NCBI GenBank assembly: GCA_965200115.1
Contig: OZ241336.1
Location: forward strand, 1-64,000
Direction: 5' to 3'
DNA from: JAPOUP01 sp026708635
GTDB taxonomy: Bacteria > Pseudomonadota > Alphaproteobacteria > Rhodobacterales > Rhodobacteraceae
DNA length: 64,000 bases
Shown: positions 44,150 to 52,984 of the stretch, piece after piece
Position numbering within the stretch: position 1 is the first letter of the stretch
Layout of the letters: each line of letters opens with the position of its first letter
The notes under the pieces: model-generated
Told to the model about the DNA's origin: nothing
Seen by the model: only the letters and a program-made list of their open reading frames with translations
Databases searched by the model: none
Program-made: the position numbers and the translations under genes

Positions 44150-44877
44150 TTATCGATGCCTACAATAACATCTGGAAGGCGGGACAAAACTCCGATTACC
44201 TCACCGCCGAGACCTATTCCGTCGAAATGATGCTACGGGATATGGACGCGGCGGATGTCGATATGGCGGTTGGGTGTTCGCTGGGGCAAATGATTGATAA
44301 CGATTACACCGCAGGCGTCGGGCGGCAGTATCCTGACCGGATCGTTCCTTTCGGCCAGATCAACGCCCGCGACGCCGATGCCGCTGACATGATTCGCCGG
44401 GATCATGACAGGCATGGCTTCAAGGGGCTGAAACTGCACCCCGTTCTGCACGGCTATCATATCGTCGATCACGGGCTTCTCGATCCGATCTACGAGGCCT
44501 GCGCCGAACGAGGGCTCATCGTGCTCTTCAACGCGCTCGACGACGCGTTCATTCATCCGTTGGGAATCGAGGAGATCTGCAAACACCATCCGTCAGTCCC
44601 TACGCTCATCGCACATATGGGCACGGTCTGGAATGTGGGAGAGGCGATCCTCGTGGCGAAACGCACTCCCAATATCTACCTTGAGACATCCTCCGCCCAG
44701 CTCATCGAGGTGCGCATGGCCTATCGTGATCTGGGGCCGGGGAAGATCGTCATGGGCACCGATTGGCCGGGCAGCGATTTCGAGATGGAGCGGCTGAAGA
44801 TCGCCAAGTCCGTGCCGGACCCGGAACATCGGGCCATGATCGAAGGCGGCAATCTGGCGGGACTGCTCGGTCTATGA
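44146..44877 (+). CDS. Amidohydrolase-2-like TIM-barrel protein
   Basis: A 243-residue amidohydrolase-related barrel. Conserved pieces are the KLHPVLHGYH strand, the LIAHMGTVWN His, the LETSSAQ strand and the MGTDWPGSDF Asp. The N-terminal metal motif that normally reads DxHxH is IDAYNNIW here, so both His of the first strand are missing. It may work with a reduced metal site, as some decarboxylase-type members do, or be a non-hydrolytic homologue. AGGAG precedes the ATG, which sits in an ATGA overlap with the upstream ATPase gene; the next gene overlaps in the same way. Confidence 0.82.
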   Translation: MIIDAYNNIWKAGQNSDYLTAETYSVEMMLRDMDAADVDMAVGCSLGQMIDNDYTAGVGRQYPDRIVPFGQINARDADAADMIRRDHDRHGFKGLKLHPVLHGYHIVDHGLLDPIYEACAERGLIVLFNALDDAFIHPLGIEEICKHHPSVPTLIAHMGTVWNVGEAILVAKRTPNIYLETSSAQLIEVRMAYRDLGPGKIVMGTDWPGSDFEMERLKIAKSVPDPEHRAMIEGGNLAGLLGL

Positions 44878-46283
44878 CCACGCTCCGCGCCGCGGCGCAT
44901 TGGGCCCGACCCTGGACTGCCCCGCCCGGGTGGGGCGGTCGGGTGACGCTGGTGGACGGGCGCGTCTCGGAGGTTGTGGAGGCGTCACCCGAGGGCGACT
45001 CGGTACTCATACCGGGCCTGGTGAACGCCCACGATCATGGGCGGGGTGTACGCTCCCTATCCTTCGGCGCTTCGGACGAACCGCTTGAGGCATGGCTCTG
45101 GGGACTTCGGCGCGGTCCCATGACCGACCCCTATCTGACGGCGCTCGTGGCGTTTGGGCAGATGGCGCTTTCGGGTGTGACCACGGTCGTTCACAACCAC
45201 CTTCCGCAATCGGACGACTGGCTGGGCGAGGCCAAAGCGGTAGCGCGCGCCGCCCGCGATGTAGGGGTAAGGCTTGGCTTCGTCGTGCCGATCCTGGATC
45301 AGAATCTGGCGGGGTACGACGGCGGCGCCGCGGTGAAGTCCGCGATCTCGGGAAAACATTGGAAAAGCATTGAGGCCACGATGGGTCAGCGGCCATTTGC
45401 CGAGCAGATCGACCTGGTCACGGAGATCGGCGCGGCAATCGACGGCCCGAGCGTCGTGACGCAATACGGTCCGCCCGGGCCGCAATGGCTCTCGCGCAGC
45501 GGCTTCGCGGCGGTTGGCGAAGCCGCGGAGGCGCAGAAGCGGCGCGTTCATGTGCATCTTCTGGAAACACGGCTACAGCGCGACTGGATGGATACCGCCT
45601 GCCCGGCCGGCGCCGATACGTTTTTTGACCGCGTAGGGCTTCTGAACGACCGTTTGACGATCGCGCATGGCGTCTTTCTGCGCGATGCGGAGCTCGCCGC
45701 GTTCCGAAGGGCCGGTGTGACACTGGCCCTGAACACAAGCTCCAACCTACGGCTCTTTTCGGGAACGGCGGATGGTGCCGCGCTGCGAGCCTCGGGCATT
45801 TCCCTGGGTATCGGGCTTGACGGGATGGCGTTCGACGACGATGCCGACATTCTACGGGAACTGCGGCTGGCCGCTACGGTTCTTGGCCCGCGCGGGCCTG
45901 ACCCCGCGGGGCTCGCCCGCGCCGACGTTCTGAGAGCGGCATACTCGGGCGGATGGCGCGCCTATAACGGGACGGTTGGCGAAGGCATCGTCGCGGGCGC
46001 GGAAGCCGATATGGTCGCGCTCTCGCTTAGCGCGGTCGCCGGCGACCGGATCGACGGGGCGCCGGAGGCGCTTGGAGACATGATCACCGGTCGCGCCACG
46101 AAGGCGGCGGTGACGGATGTCTGGGTCGCGGGGCGGCGGATCGTAAAGGGCGGTCTGCTTACCGGCGTCGACCTGAAGGGAGCGGAGAAGGCGCTGAGCC
46201 GGGCCGCAAGGGCGACATTCGACCCGCCGGACTGGGTGTCTCCGGCGCGGGCGGCGACCGCTCGCGAGTCGAGACGTGGATAG
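44874..46283 (+). CDS. Amidohydrolase (cytosine deaminase/AtzB-TrzA-like)
   Basis: A 469-residue metal-dependent hydrolase of the ring deaminase/chlorohydrolase group. A small beta-sandwich is followed by the barrel motif GLVNAHDHGRG (HxH metal ligands), the GVTTVVHNHL strand, HVHLLE, LTIAHGVFL and the LGIGLDGMAFDDD Asp region. Family members deaminate or dechlorinate N-heterocycles, or open guanidine and ureido groups. It is the last gene of the operon, overlapping the preceding one by four bases. The pairing with AtzE/G/H-like proteins supports action on a nitrogen-rich ring or amidine compound; the substrate itself is unknown. Confidence 0.85.
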   Translation: MTTLRAAAHWARPWTAPPGWGGRVTLVDGRVSEVVEASPEGDSVLIPGLVNAHDHGRGVRSLSFGASDEPLEAWLWGLRRGPMTDPYLTALVAFGQMALSGVTTVVHNHLPQSDDWLGEAKAVARAARDVGVRLGFVVPILDQNLAGYDGGAAVKSAISGKHWKSIEATMGQRPFAEQIDLVTEIGAAIDGPSVVTQYGPPGPQWLSRSGFAAVGEAAEAQKRRVHVHLLETRLQRDWMDTACPAGADTFFDRVGLLNDRLTIAHGVFLRDAELAAFRRAGVTLALNTSSNLRLFSGTADGAALRASGISLGIGLDGMAFDDDADILRELRLAATVLGPRGPDPAGLARADVLRAAYSGGWRAYNGTVGEGIVAGAEADMVALSLSAVAGDRIDGAPEALGDMITGRATKAAVTDVWVAGRRIVKGGLLTGVDLKGAEKALSRAARATFDPPDWVSPARAATARESRRG

Positions 46284-46459
46284 GTCCCTTCACATCGATC
46301 CACACATTCAACGGTCCCTATGACGACATCGTGACTCATCGCGCGGGTGGAAATTTCCGTTGAATCCGGCTGCCCTGAGGACCGCGACACGGTTTTCCCG
46401 GCATGGCGGCGCGGCCCGAACGGCGGAAATCCCGGCGCGCCCGGCCGTGCGGCAAACCC

Positions 46460-46489
46460 TTGCCAGCCCATAAACCCAACTGCTAGACA
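46460..46489 (+). promoter_or_regulatory. Candidate promoter of fabA
   Basis: TTGCCA (46460-46465) and TAGACA (46484-46489) are separated by 18 bases. The -35 matches consensus at five positions, the -10 at three. It lies about 45 bases before fabA, in the 250-base spacer that marks the right border of the accessory block. Confidence 0.4.
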
Positions 46490-46533
46490 GGTCCGGACTG
46501 AAATCAGGCAAACCATCGGGAGCCTCGTCTGAC

Positions 46534-47046
46534 ATGGCTGACTACCCCAGGACGTTCGACCGGGAAGGACTTCTAAAATGCGCCCGGGGAGAACTGTTCG
46601 GCCCGGGTAACGCACAGCTTCCCGAACCGCCGATGCTGATGATGGACCGTGTTACGGACTGCTCGTCCGACGAAGGCAAGCACGGCAAGGGCCATGTCGT
46701 GGCCGAACTTGACATCAACGGGGGTCTTTGGTTCTTTCCGTGTCACTTCCCGGGCAATGAAGTGATGCCGGGCTGCCTGATGCTTGACGGATTGTGGCAG
46801 CTCACGGGTTTCAACCTGGGCTGGCGCGGCTGGCAGGGGCAGGGTTTCGCGCTCGGAGCGGGCGAGATCAAGCTGTCCGGAATGATACGCCCCAATCGCA
46901 GACTGGTCACCTATCGGGTGGATTTCACGCGCGTGATTGACCGACGTCTCAAAATGGGTGTGGCGGACGGGCTGGTGATGGCGGACGGCGATACCGTGTG
47001 CGAAGTCAGGGACATGAAGGTCGGCTTGGCGGCCGCGGGCCCCTAG
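46534..47046 (+). CDS. fabA: 3-hydroxyacyl-[acyl-carrier-protein] dehydratase/isomerase
   Basis: A 170-residue hot-dog-fold enzyme that dehydrates 3-hydroxydecanoyl-ACP and isomerises the product to the cis-3 form, the branch point to unsaturated fatty acids. The catalytic His and Asp are in WFFPCHFPGNEVMPGCLMLDGLWQ. Length and the N-terminal SYxRxxLLxCAxGELFGxxNAQLPxPPMLMMDRV-like sequence are typical of FabA rather than FabZ. It heads fabA-fabB-fabI with 22- and 6-base gaps. Confidence 0.98.
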   Translation: MADYPRTFDREGLLKCARGELFGPGNAQLPEPPMLMMDRVTDCSSDEGKHGKGHVVAELDINGGLWFFPCHFPGNEVMPGCLMLDGLWQLTGFNLGWRGWQGQGFALGAGEIKLSGMIRPNRRLVTYRVDFTRVIDRRLKMGVADGLVMADGDTVCEVRDMKVGLAAAGP

Positions 47047-47068
47047 AGCGGGCATGAGGGAGTTGCCA

Positions 47069-48298
47069 ATGCGGCGTGTGGCCATCACCGGCTTGGGTAT
47101 CATCTCGTCAATAGGCTGTTCGGCGAGCGAGGCGATGGAGTCCCTTAAGGCGGGCCGATCGGGAATTGTCGCGGCTCAGGACTATGCCGAGCACGGTTTT
47201 CGCTGCCACGTCAAGGGAGCGGTAGACATTGATCCCGTCGAGCATATCGACAAGCGCGTCCTGAGGTTCATGGGGCCGGGAGCGGCGTATGCCCACATCG
47301 CAATGGACCAGGCGATCGCGGACGCCGGCCTTACCCAGAAGGAGGTCCAGAATCCGGCGACCGGCCTGATCGCCGGCTCCGGAGGCCCTTCCACAAGCGC
47401 GATGTTCGCCGCACACCGCAGCGTTCTCGAGACGGGCGCCACGCGACGGGTGGGTCCGTTCGCCGTGCCGAAATGCATGGGTAGCACGATCTCCGCAAAT
47501 CTCGCGACCGCCTATCGAATCAAGGGCATGAATCTTTCCGTGACATCGGCCTGCTCCACATCGCTGCACTGCATCGGAATGGCCGCGCAGCAGATCATGC
47601 ACGGCCAGCAGGACATCATGTTCGCGGGCGGCGGCGAGGAGCTCGACTGGACGCTTTCCTGCCTGTTCGATGCGATGGGAGCGATGTCCTCCAAATTCAA
47701 CGGAGCCCCGGCCCTCGCCTCGCGCGCTTTCGATGTCGACCGGGACGGTTTCGTTATCTCGGGTGGCGGTGGAATGGTGGTGCTGGAGGACCTCGAGCGC
47801 GCCAGGTCACGCGGGGCCCGCATATACGCGGAGGTTACGGGATTTGGCGCGACCTCAGATGGCAACGACATGGTGGCGCCGAGTGGCGACGGCAGCGAAC
47901 GGGCTATGCGATTGGCCCTGCGCACGCTTCCCGAAGGACGCCGTGTCAGCTACATCAACGCCCACGGGACGTCGACGCCCGTCGGCGACGTGCGCGAGAT
48001 CCAAGCCGTTCGCCGTGTGTTCGGAGACGCCGCCCCTCCACCGGTGAGCTCGACCAAATCGATGACCGGTCACGCCCAGGGTGCCGCCGGAGTCATCGAA
48101 ACGGTCTTTTGCCTGCTTATGATGGAACACGATTTCATCGCGCCGTCCATCAACGTCCAGACCCTGGATCCCGAACTGAGACCGGATGAAGTCGCCACGC
48201 GAACGACCGAGAACGCGAATCTCGACACCGTGATGACCAATTCCTTTGGTTTCGGTGGCACCAATGGCTCGATGCTGCTCTCGAAATTCCGCGGATGA
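47069..48298 (+). CDS. fabB: 3-oxoacyl-[acyl-carrier-protein] synthase I
   Basis: A 409-residue condensing enzyme that extends the cis unsaturated acyl-ACP made by FabA. The Cys-His-His triad is visible in TSACSTSLHCIG, NAHGTSTPVGD and KSMTGHAQGAAG. I start at ATG 47069 (MRRVAITGLGIISSIG), which has GAGGGAG upstream; the ATG at 47054 lies upstream of that site. Co-occurrence with fabA separates it from FabF. It lies between fabA and fabI. Confidence 0.97.
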   Translation: MRRVAITGLGIISSIGCSASEAMESLKAGRSGIVAAQDYAEHGFRCHVKGAVDIDPVEHIDKRVLRFMGPGAAYAHIAMDQAIADAGLTQKEVQNPATGLIAGSGGPSTSAMFAAHRSVLETGATRRVGPFAVPKCMGSTISANLATAYRIKGMNLSVTSACSTSLHCIGMAAQQIMHGQQDIMFAGGGEELDWTLSCLFDAMGAMSSKFNGAPALASRAFDVDRDGFVISGGGGMVVLEDLERARSRGARIYAEVTGFGATSDGNDMVAPSGDGSERAMRLALRTLPEGRRVSYINAHGTSTPVGDVREIQAVRRVFGDAAPPPVSSTKSMTGHAQGAAGVIETVFCLLMMEHDFIAPSINVQTLDPELRPDEVATRTTENANLDTVMTNSFGFGGTNGSMLLSKFRG

Positions 48299-48304
48299 CG
48301 CTAG

Positions 48305-49093
48305 ATGGCTGATCTAATGAGAGGAAAACGCGGGCTGATAATGGGCGTCGCCAATGATCGCTCCATCGCATGGGGCGTGGCGCGGGCGATGGCGGCCGAA
48401 GGCGCGGAACTTGCGTTCACCTATCAGGGCGAGGCGTTCGGCAAGCGGGTGGAGCCACTGGTAACCTCTCTCGGCAGCGATATCATGGTTGACTGCGATG
48501 TCATGGATCCCGCCAGGATGGAGTTCGCCTTCGGTATCCTGGCCGACAGATGGCCGCGGCTGGATTTCCTGGTCCATGCGGTGGCCTACTCGAACCGATC
48601 CGAGCTTACGGGCAGGTTCATCGATACAACTCTGGAGAACTTTTCCAACTCAATGGCGATCAGCTGCTATTCCCTCATCGACGTCACGCGCCGCGCCCGC
48701 CCGCTGATGACCAACGGAGGGACCGTCCTGACGTTGACCTACCAGGGCAGCAACAGGGTCACACCGTACTACAACGTGATGGGCGTGGCGAAAGCGGCGC
48801 TGGAGTCGACGGTCCGCTACCTGGCCAACGATCTCGGACCGGAAGGCATACGGGTCAACGCGGTATCACCCGGGCCAATGAGAACGCTCGCTGGCGCCGC
48901 CATCGGAGGTGCGCGGAAGACATTCAAGCACACTGAATCAAACGCGCCCCTGCGCGCGAACGCGACGCTGGACGCCGTTGGCGGAACCGCGGTTTATCTC
49001 GCATCGGATTACGGGAGGTGCACGACCGGCGAGATCGTGCGGGTTGACGGCGGTTTCCACATACTTGGAATGCCACAGACCGAACATCTCTGA
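48305..49093 (+). CDS. fabI: Enoyl-[acyl-carrier-protein] reductase (NADH)
   Basis: A 262-residue SDR-type enoyl reductase that completes each elongation cycle. The nucleotide-binding loop GVANDRSIAWGVARAM and the Tyr/Lys active site in YYNVMGVAKAALE are typical of FabI, the triclosan target. The C-terminal GGTAVYLASDYGRCTTGEIVRVDGGFHILGM is conserved. It begins six bases after fabB and ends the fab operon; no clear terminator follows. Confidence 0.97.
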   Translation: MADLMRGKRGLIMGVANDRSIAWGVARAMAAEGAELAFTYQGEAFGKRVEPLVTSLGSDIMVDCDVMDPARMEFAFGILADRWPRLDFLVHAVAYSNRSELTGRFIDTTLENFSNSMAISCYSLIDVTRRARPLMTNGGTVLTLTYQGSNRVTPYYNVMGVAKAALESTVRYLANDLGPEGIRVNAVSPGPMRTLAGAAIGGARKTFKHTESNAPLRANATLDAVGGTAVYLASDYGRCTTGEIVRVDGGFHILGMPQTEHL

Positions 49094-49338
49094 AACCGCC
49101 GCGGTCATCACCCGAGCGCCTTCCCGCTATCCGGCGAACGCGACCCCGGCCACCAAAGGTACACCGATGTCCAGGTCCGACCACTTGCGGAACGACCGGA
49201 CTCCGGAACCATCCCCACAATCCGGGACACTTTCCCAAAGCGGCGCGCCCTCTCGGTTCCATGGACGGTTGCAATCCGTGGAACCCCGCGCACTACGGCG
49301 AATAGACCTTAACCATGTGTGCCGACCCCGGATTGACA

Positions 49339-50256
49339 CTATTTCGGTTTTGACATGCTGGACTGAAGTTGCGGGGCGAGGATGTGATCGGACCTATGAA
49401 GCACATGCTCGGCCCGCCCTACGATCAACGGATCCGGCTCGCCAACGACCTCGTGGTCCTTTTCCGGATAGTCCAGGCTTTGCAGAAAATGCCGCATGCA
49501 GGCCAAGCGCGCGCGTTTCTTGTCATTCGATTTGATGATGATCCAGGGGGCATCGGCGGTACCCGTATAGAAGAACATCGCCTCCTTGGCTGCCGTGTAG
49601 TCATCCCACATTCCGATCGATACCCTATCGACCGGGCTGAGTTTCCACCGCTTGAGCGGGTCTGCCTCCCGGCTCCTGAACCGCCTGAGCTGCTCATCCT
49701 GTGTCACCGAGAACCAGTATTTATACAGGCGAATGCCGGACCGGACCAGCATCCGTTCGACTTCGGGCGCCTGCCGCATGAACTCCAGGTATTCGTTTGC
49801 CGAACAGAATCCCATGACCCGCTCAACTCCCGCGCGATTGTACCAGGAGCGGTCGTAAAACACCATCTCACCACTTGTCGGCAGGTGTTCAATGTAGCGC
49901 TGGAAGAACCACTGTCCTCGCTCCGCCTCCGTGGGTTTGTTCAATGCGACGACACGGGCCCAACGCGGATTCAGGTGCTCCATGAACCTCTTGATCGTAC
50001 CGCCTTTTCCCGCCGCATCCCGTCCCTCGAACAAAATGACGAATTTCTGGTCAGTCTCCTGCACCCAGCGCTGGACTTTCAGAAGCTCCGCCTGAAGCGC
50101 CGCCTTCTGGCGCTCATAGTCACCTCGCGAGATGCTGGAGGGATATGGGTAGACCCCTGTCTCGAACGCCTCTCTGATCCTATCCGGCGTAACCGTGGGA
50201 AAACCTCCCGGCATTTCGCCTTGCTGAGCGGGCTCAGGCGATTCGCTTTCGCACAT
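49339..50256 (-). CDS. ppk2: Polyphosphate kinase 2
   Basis: About 305 residues of the PPK2 family, which transfers phosphate between polyphosphate and nucleotides. Walker A is FEGRDAAGKGGTIKRF, the lid region has RGQWFFQRYIEHLP, and Walker B is MVFYDRSWYNRAGVERVMGF. The single-domain length and sequence fit class I, which prefers nucleoside diphosphates. I start at ATG 50256, six bases after GGAGG. It is convergent with fabI and divergent from the sugar isomerase gene. Confidence 0.95.
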   Translation of the reverse strand: MCESESPEPAQQGEMPGGFPTVTPDRIREAFETGVYPYPSSISRGDYERQKAALQAELLKVQRWVQETDQKFVILFEGRDAAGKGGTIKRFMEHLNPRWARVVALNKPTEAERGQWFFQRYIEHLPTSGEMVFYDRSWYNRAGVERVMGFCSANEYLEFMRQAPEVERMLVRSGIRLYKYWFSVTQDEQLRRFRSREADPLKRWKLSPVDRVSIGMWDDYTAAKEAMFFYTGTADAPWIIIKSNDKKRARLACMRHFLQSLDYPEKDHEVVGEPDPLIVGRAEHVLHRSDHILAPQLQSSMSKPK

Positions 50257-50875
50257 GTCCAGCCTCCGTTCCCCTATCATTCCGCACCTTATGCCAACGA
50301 TCCCAACAGTCATCCGCTCCATGGATAAAGTCAACTCCGGCGCGCGATTCATACCCCGCGACGGCACTGACGCCATCCCGGTCCCAAGTGTCGGACACTT
50401 CACGGTGAATCGAACCACATGTGCGGTTTGCCGTATCGACTCTATCGGCGGCCGGTTACGCCCGCCGGAGCACGCTATCCGCCACGCGTCTCGACCCGCA
50501 GAGCGGTTCGGAGCCGCCCGCCCCTCAAAAGCGGTCGTTGTCGACTTGAGGAATCAATGCTACCGGAATGGCTTGGATGGATACGTCAGGATGATATCTG
50601 CGATAGCCGCGCGACGGTCGATTGAGGGTATGGTGAAGCACCCCGATAGGGGGCGGAGGCGATGGCCCTGACTCACTGTATCGCGGAACGGCGCGCCAGA
50701 GGCATCCCGCGGGTCCGGACGCCGCGCCGATACCATGGGGAGCCCGCGGAAAATGCGCCGCCGAATTCAATCCCACAGACGTTCCAATCCGTGAGGAGGC
50801 GGAACATCGGATGCTGGCGTGAGGTGCGGCAACGGATTCGACGATCCGGGAATCACTCAATGGTGGTAACAGGAC
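50257..50875. other. Divergent spacer, no gene seen
   Basis: About 620 bases between ppk2 and the sugar isomerase gene. Frames open on both strands carry no recognisable domain. It must contain two promoters; none stands out. Confidence 0.4.
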
Positions 50876-51619
50876 ATGGATGTTTCATTTCAGCTATACT
50901 CCGCACGCGACAACACGTCCTGGGAAAGCGTGGTACAGGACATCGCCCGGCTTGGCTACACCCAGACCGAGGGTTTCCCGGGAGTTTATGGAGATCCGGA
51001 CGGTTTCCGTAGACTTCTTGACGCTCACGGCCTGACAATGCCTTCAGGCCATTTCCCGCTCGATATGCTGGAAAACGACCTCGCGCGGGCACTGGACATC
51101 TGCGCCATGCTGGACATGTCCCGCATCTACTGCCCGATGCTCGACCAAACCGACCGACCGTCGGACAGGACGGGGTGGCGGGCGTTCGCGACCCGGCTCC
51201 AGACGGTCCAGAAAGATCTGAGCGAAGCCGGAATTGAGTTTGGCTGGCACAACCATGACTACGAATTCCTCGCCGCGCCTGATGGCACGATACCGATGCG
51301 GGAGATTCTCGACGGCGCCCCCGATATTGGCTGGGAGGCCGACATCGCCTGGATCGTAAGAGGCGGTGATGACCCGATGGACTGGATCGAGAGGTATGGC
51401 TGTCGGATCGGCACCGCCCACGTAAAGGACATCGCACCCCCGGGTTTGTGTCCTGACGAGGACGGATGGGCGGATGTCGGCCACGGCACACTTGACTGGA
51501 GGGCGCTGAAAACGGCTCTGCACGCCGCCGGATGCGACCTCTATGTCGTCGAGCATGACAAACCTTCCGACATACGACGCTTCGCCCGACGTTCCATCGC
51601 CGCGCTCAGATCGTATTAG
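50876..51619 (+). CDS. Sugar phosphate isomerase/epimerase-like TIM-barrel protein
   Basis: A 247-residue member of the AP-endonuclease-2/xylose-isomerase-like barrel superfamily. Probable metal ligands are the Glu of TQTEGFPG, the His of FGWHNHDYEF, the Asp/His of TAHVKDI and the Glu of YVVEHDKP. Such proteins isomerise or epimerise sugars and sugar acids and also handle 3-keto-glycosides. The Gfo/Idh/MocA gene 12 bases downstream on the same strand suggests the two act on one sugar or cyclitol. No transporter accompanies them. Confidence 0.85.
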   Translation: MDVSFQLYSARDNTSWESVVQDIARLGYTQTEGFPGVYGDPDGFRRLLDAHGLTMPSGHFPLDMLENDLARALDICAMLDMSRIYCPMLDQTDRPSDRTGWRAFATRLQTVQKDLSEAGIEFGWHNHDYEFLAAPDGTIPMREILDGAPDIGWEADIAWIVRGGDDPMDWIERYGCRIGTAHVKDIAPPGLCPDEDGWADVGHGTLDWRALKTALHAAGCDLYVVEHDKPSDIRRFARRSIAALRSY

Positions 51620-51631
51620 GGGGAGTGTTCC

Positions 51632-52753
51632 ATGGGCGGGGAACTGAACGTCGGTATCATCGGTTGCGGAAATATCTCGGCCGCGTACATGAGCCTCGCG
51701 CCGCTGTTTCGCGGTATCCGGCTCCGCGCCTGCGCGGACATCATTCCGGAGACGGCAAAGACCCGGGCCGGGGAATTCGGCCTGAAGGCGCTGTCCGTGG
51801 ACGATCTCATGGCGGATGACGGTATCGACATCGTGGTCAACCTTACGGTCCCCGACGCGCATTTCGAGGTATCGAGAAGAGCGCTTGAAGCCGGAAAGCA
51901 CCTCTATTCCGAAAAACCCTTCGCGCTTTCCGTGGCTGAGGGGCGCGAACTTGGCCGGATCGCCGACGAATCCGGGCTGCGTATCGGCTCCGCGCCGGAC
52001 ACGTTCCTCGGTGGTTCGCACCAGCTCGCGAGGGCCCTGCTGGACGGCGGAGCCGTCGGAGAGATCAAATCCGGCACTTGCTTTGTCCAGGGACCGGGTA
52101 TGGAAATGTGGCATCCAAATCCGGACTTTTTCTTCAAGCCGGGCGGCGGTCCGATACTCGATCTAGGGCCCTATTTCATCTCGAACCTCGTTCATCTCCT
52201 GGGCCCGATACGACGTGTGGGGGCCATGTCCTCCTCCGCCGCGGAGTACCGCACGATAACCTCCGAACCGAGATATGGCGAAAGAATCAAGGTCGAAACA
52301 CCCACCACGGTCCACGCCCTCATGGAGTTCCATTCGGGCGCCCAGATAGTTTACTGCGCAAGCTGGGACGTCTGGAAGCACGGGCACTCGGATATGGAGC
52401 TGTATGGCGGCAAGGGCACGCTCCACGTGCCGGACCCGAACTTCTTCGGCGGTGAGGTCAGAATGTCGGAAGGCTCCACCTACACCAATATCGCCCGATC
52501 GTGGGAGCACCCGCTCGGTCGGGCGAACCGGGGTGAGAGGGCCAACTACCGCGCGGCGGGACTCGCCGAAATGGCGGCCGCCATTCTCGCCGGGACACCC
52601 CATCGCTGCTCGTATGCCTTGGCCCTGCATACCGTGGACGTCATGACGTCGATCCTCGCCTCAGGTGAAAACGGACGGTTTGTCGACATCACCACGGAAT
52701 GCGAACGCCCCCCGCCGCTCGGTCCGGAAGAGGCGAAGACACTGCTTGCCTGA
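51632..52753 (+). CDS. Gfo/Idh/MocA-family oxidoreductase
   Basis: A 373-residue NAD(P)-dependent sugar or cyclitol dehydrogenase. The Rossmann motif GIIGCGNISAAYM is at the N-terminus, the catalytic Lys lies in YSEKPFALSV, and the C-terminal domain begins around RIGSAPDTFLGGSHQLARALLDGG. The GPYFISNLVHLLGPIRRV segment is typical of the myo-inositol-dehydrogenase-like branch. It differs clearly from the galactose dehydrogenase elsewhere in the window. It follows the isomerase gene by 12 bases and is probably translated from the same message. Confidence 0.88.
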   Translation: MGGELNVGIIGCGNISAAYMSLAPLFRGIRLRACADIIPETAKTRAGEFGLKALSVDDLMADDGIDIVVNLTVPDAHFEVSRRALEAGKHLYSEKPFALSVAEGRELGRIADESGLRIGSAPDTFLGGSHQLARALLDGGAVGEIKSGTCFVQGPGMEMWHPNPDFFFKPGGGPILDLGPYFISNLVHLLGPIRRVGAMSSSAAEYRTITSEPRYGERIKVETPTTVHALMEFHSGAQIVYCASWDVWKHGHSDMELYGGKGTLHVPDPNFFGGEVRMSEGSTYTNIARSWEHPLGRANRGERANYRAAGLAEMAAAILAGTPHRCSYALALHTVDVMTSILASGENGRFVDITTECERPPPLGPEEAKTLLA

Positions 52754-52754
52754 A

Positions 52755-52769
52755 ATCCCGGCCCGGGAT
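52755..52769 (+). terminator. Short GC hairpin after oxidoreductase gene
   Basis: Arms ATCCCGG and CCGGGAT around one base, starting two bases after the stop codon. Small and without a T-run, so terminator function is uncertain. Confidence 0.3.
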
Positions 52770-52925
52770 CCGAATTTCACGCGCCGGTATCCAGGAACTT
52801 TCCCCGATCCCCCGCCGCATGTCCGTCGGCTTGGCGTCACTCCGGTCTTCCACGATCGCATTGGTTGGCCTCGCATCGTGACGGCGACACGGGCGGTCCG
52901 TCCCGATATGGCGGCCCCAAACCAC

Positions 52926-52954
52926 TTCCACTCGACCCACGGTTCCGCTATAAG
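52926..52954 (+). promoter_or_regulatory. Candidate promoter of parE
   Basis: A good -10 hexamer TATAAG (52949-52954) lies about 30 bases before parE, with a weak TTCCAC 17 bases upstream. The rest of the 230-base spacer shows nothing else. Confidence 0.4.
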
Positions 52955-52984
52955 TGACCGAAACGATGATGGCAGAGCAGTCCC

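Noticed and set aside
49369..50328. 319-codon plus-strand frame over ppk2
   Set aside because: Antisense to a well-conserved PPK2 with intact Walker motifs.
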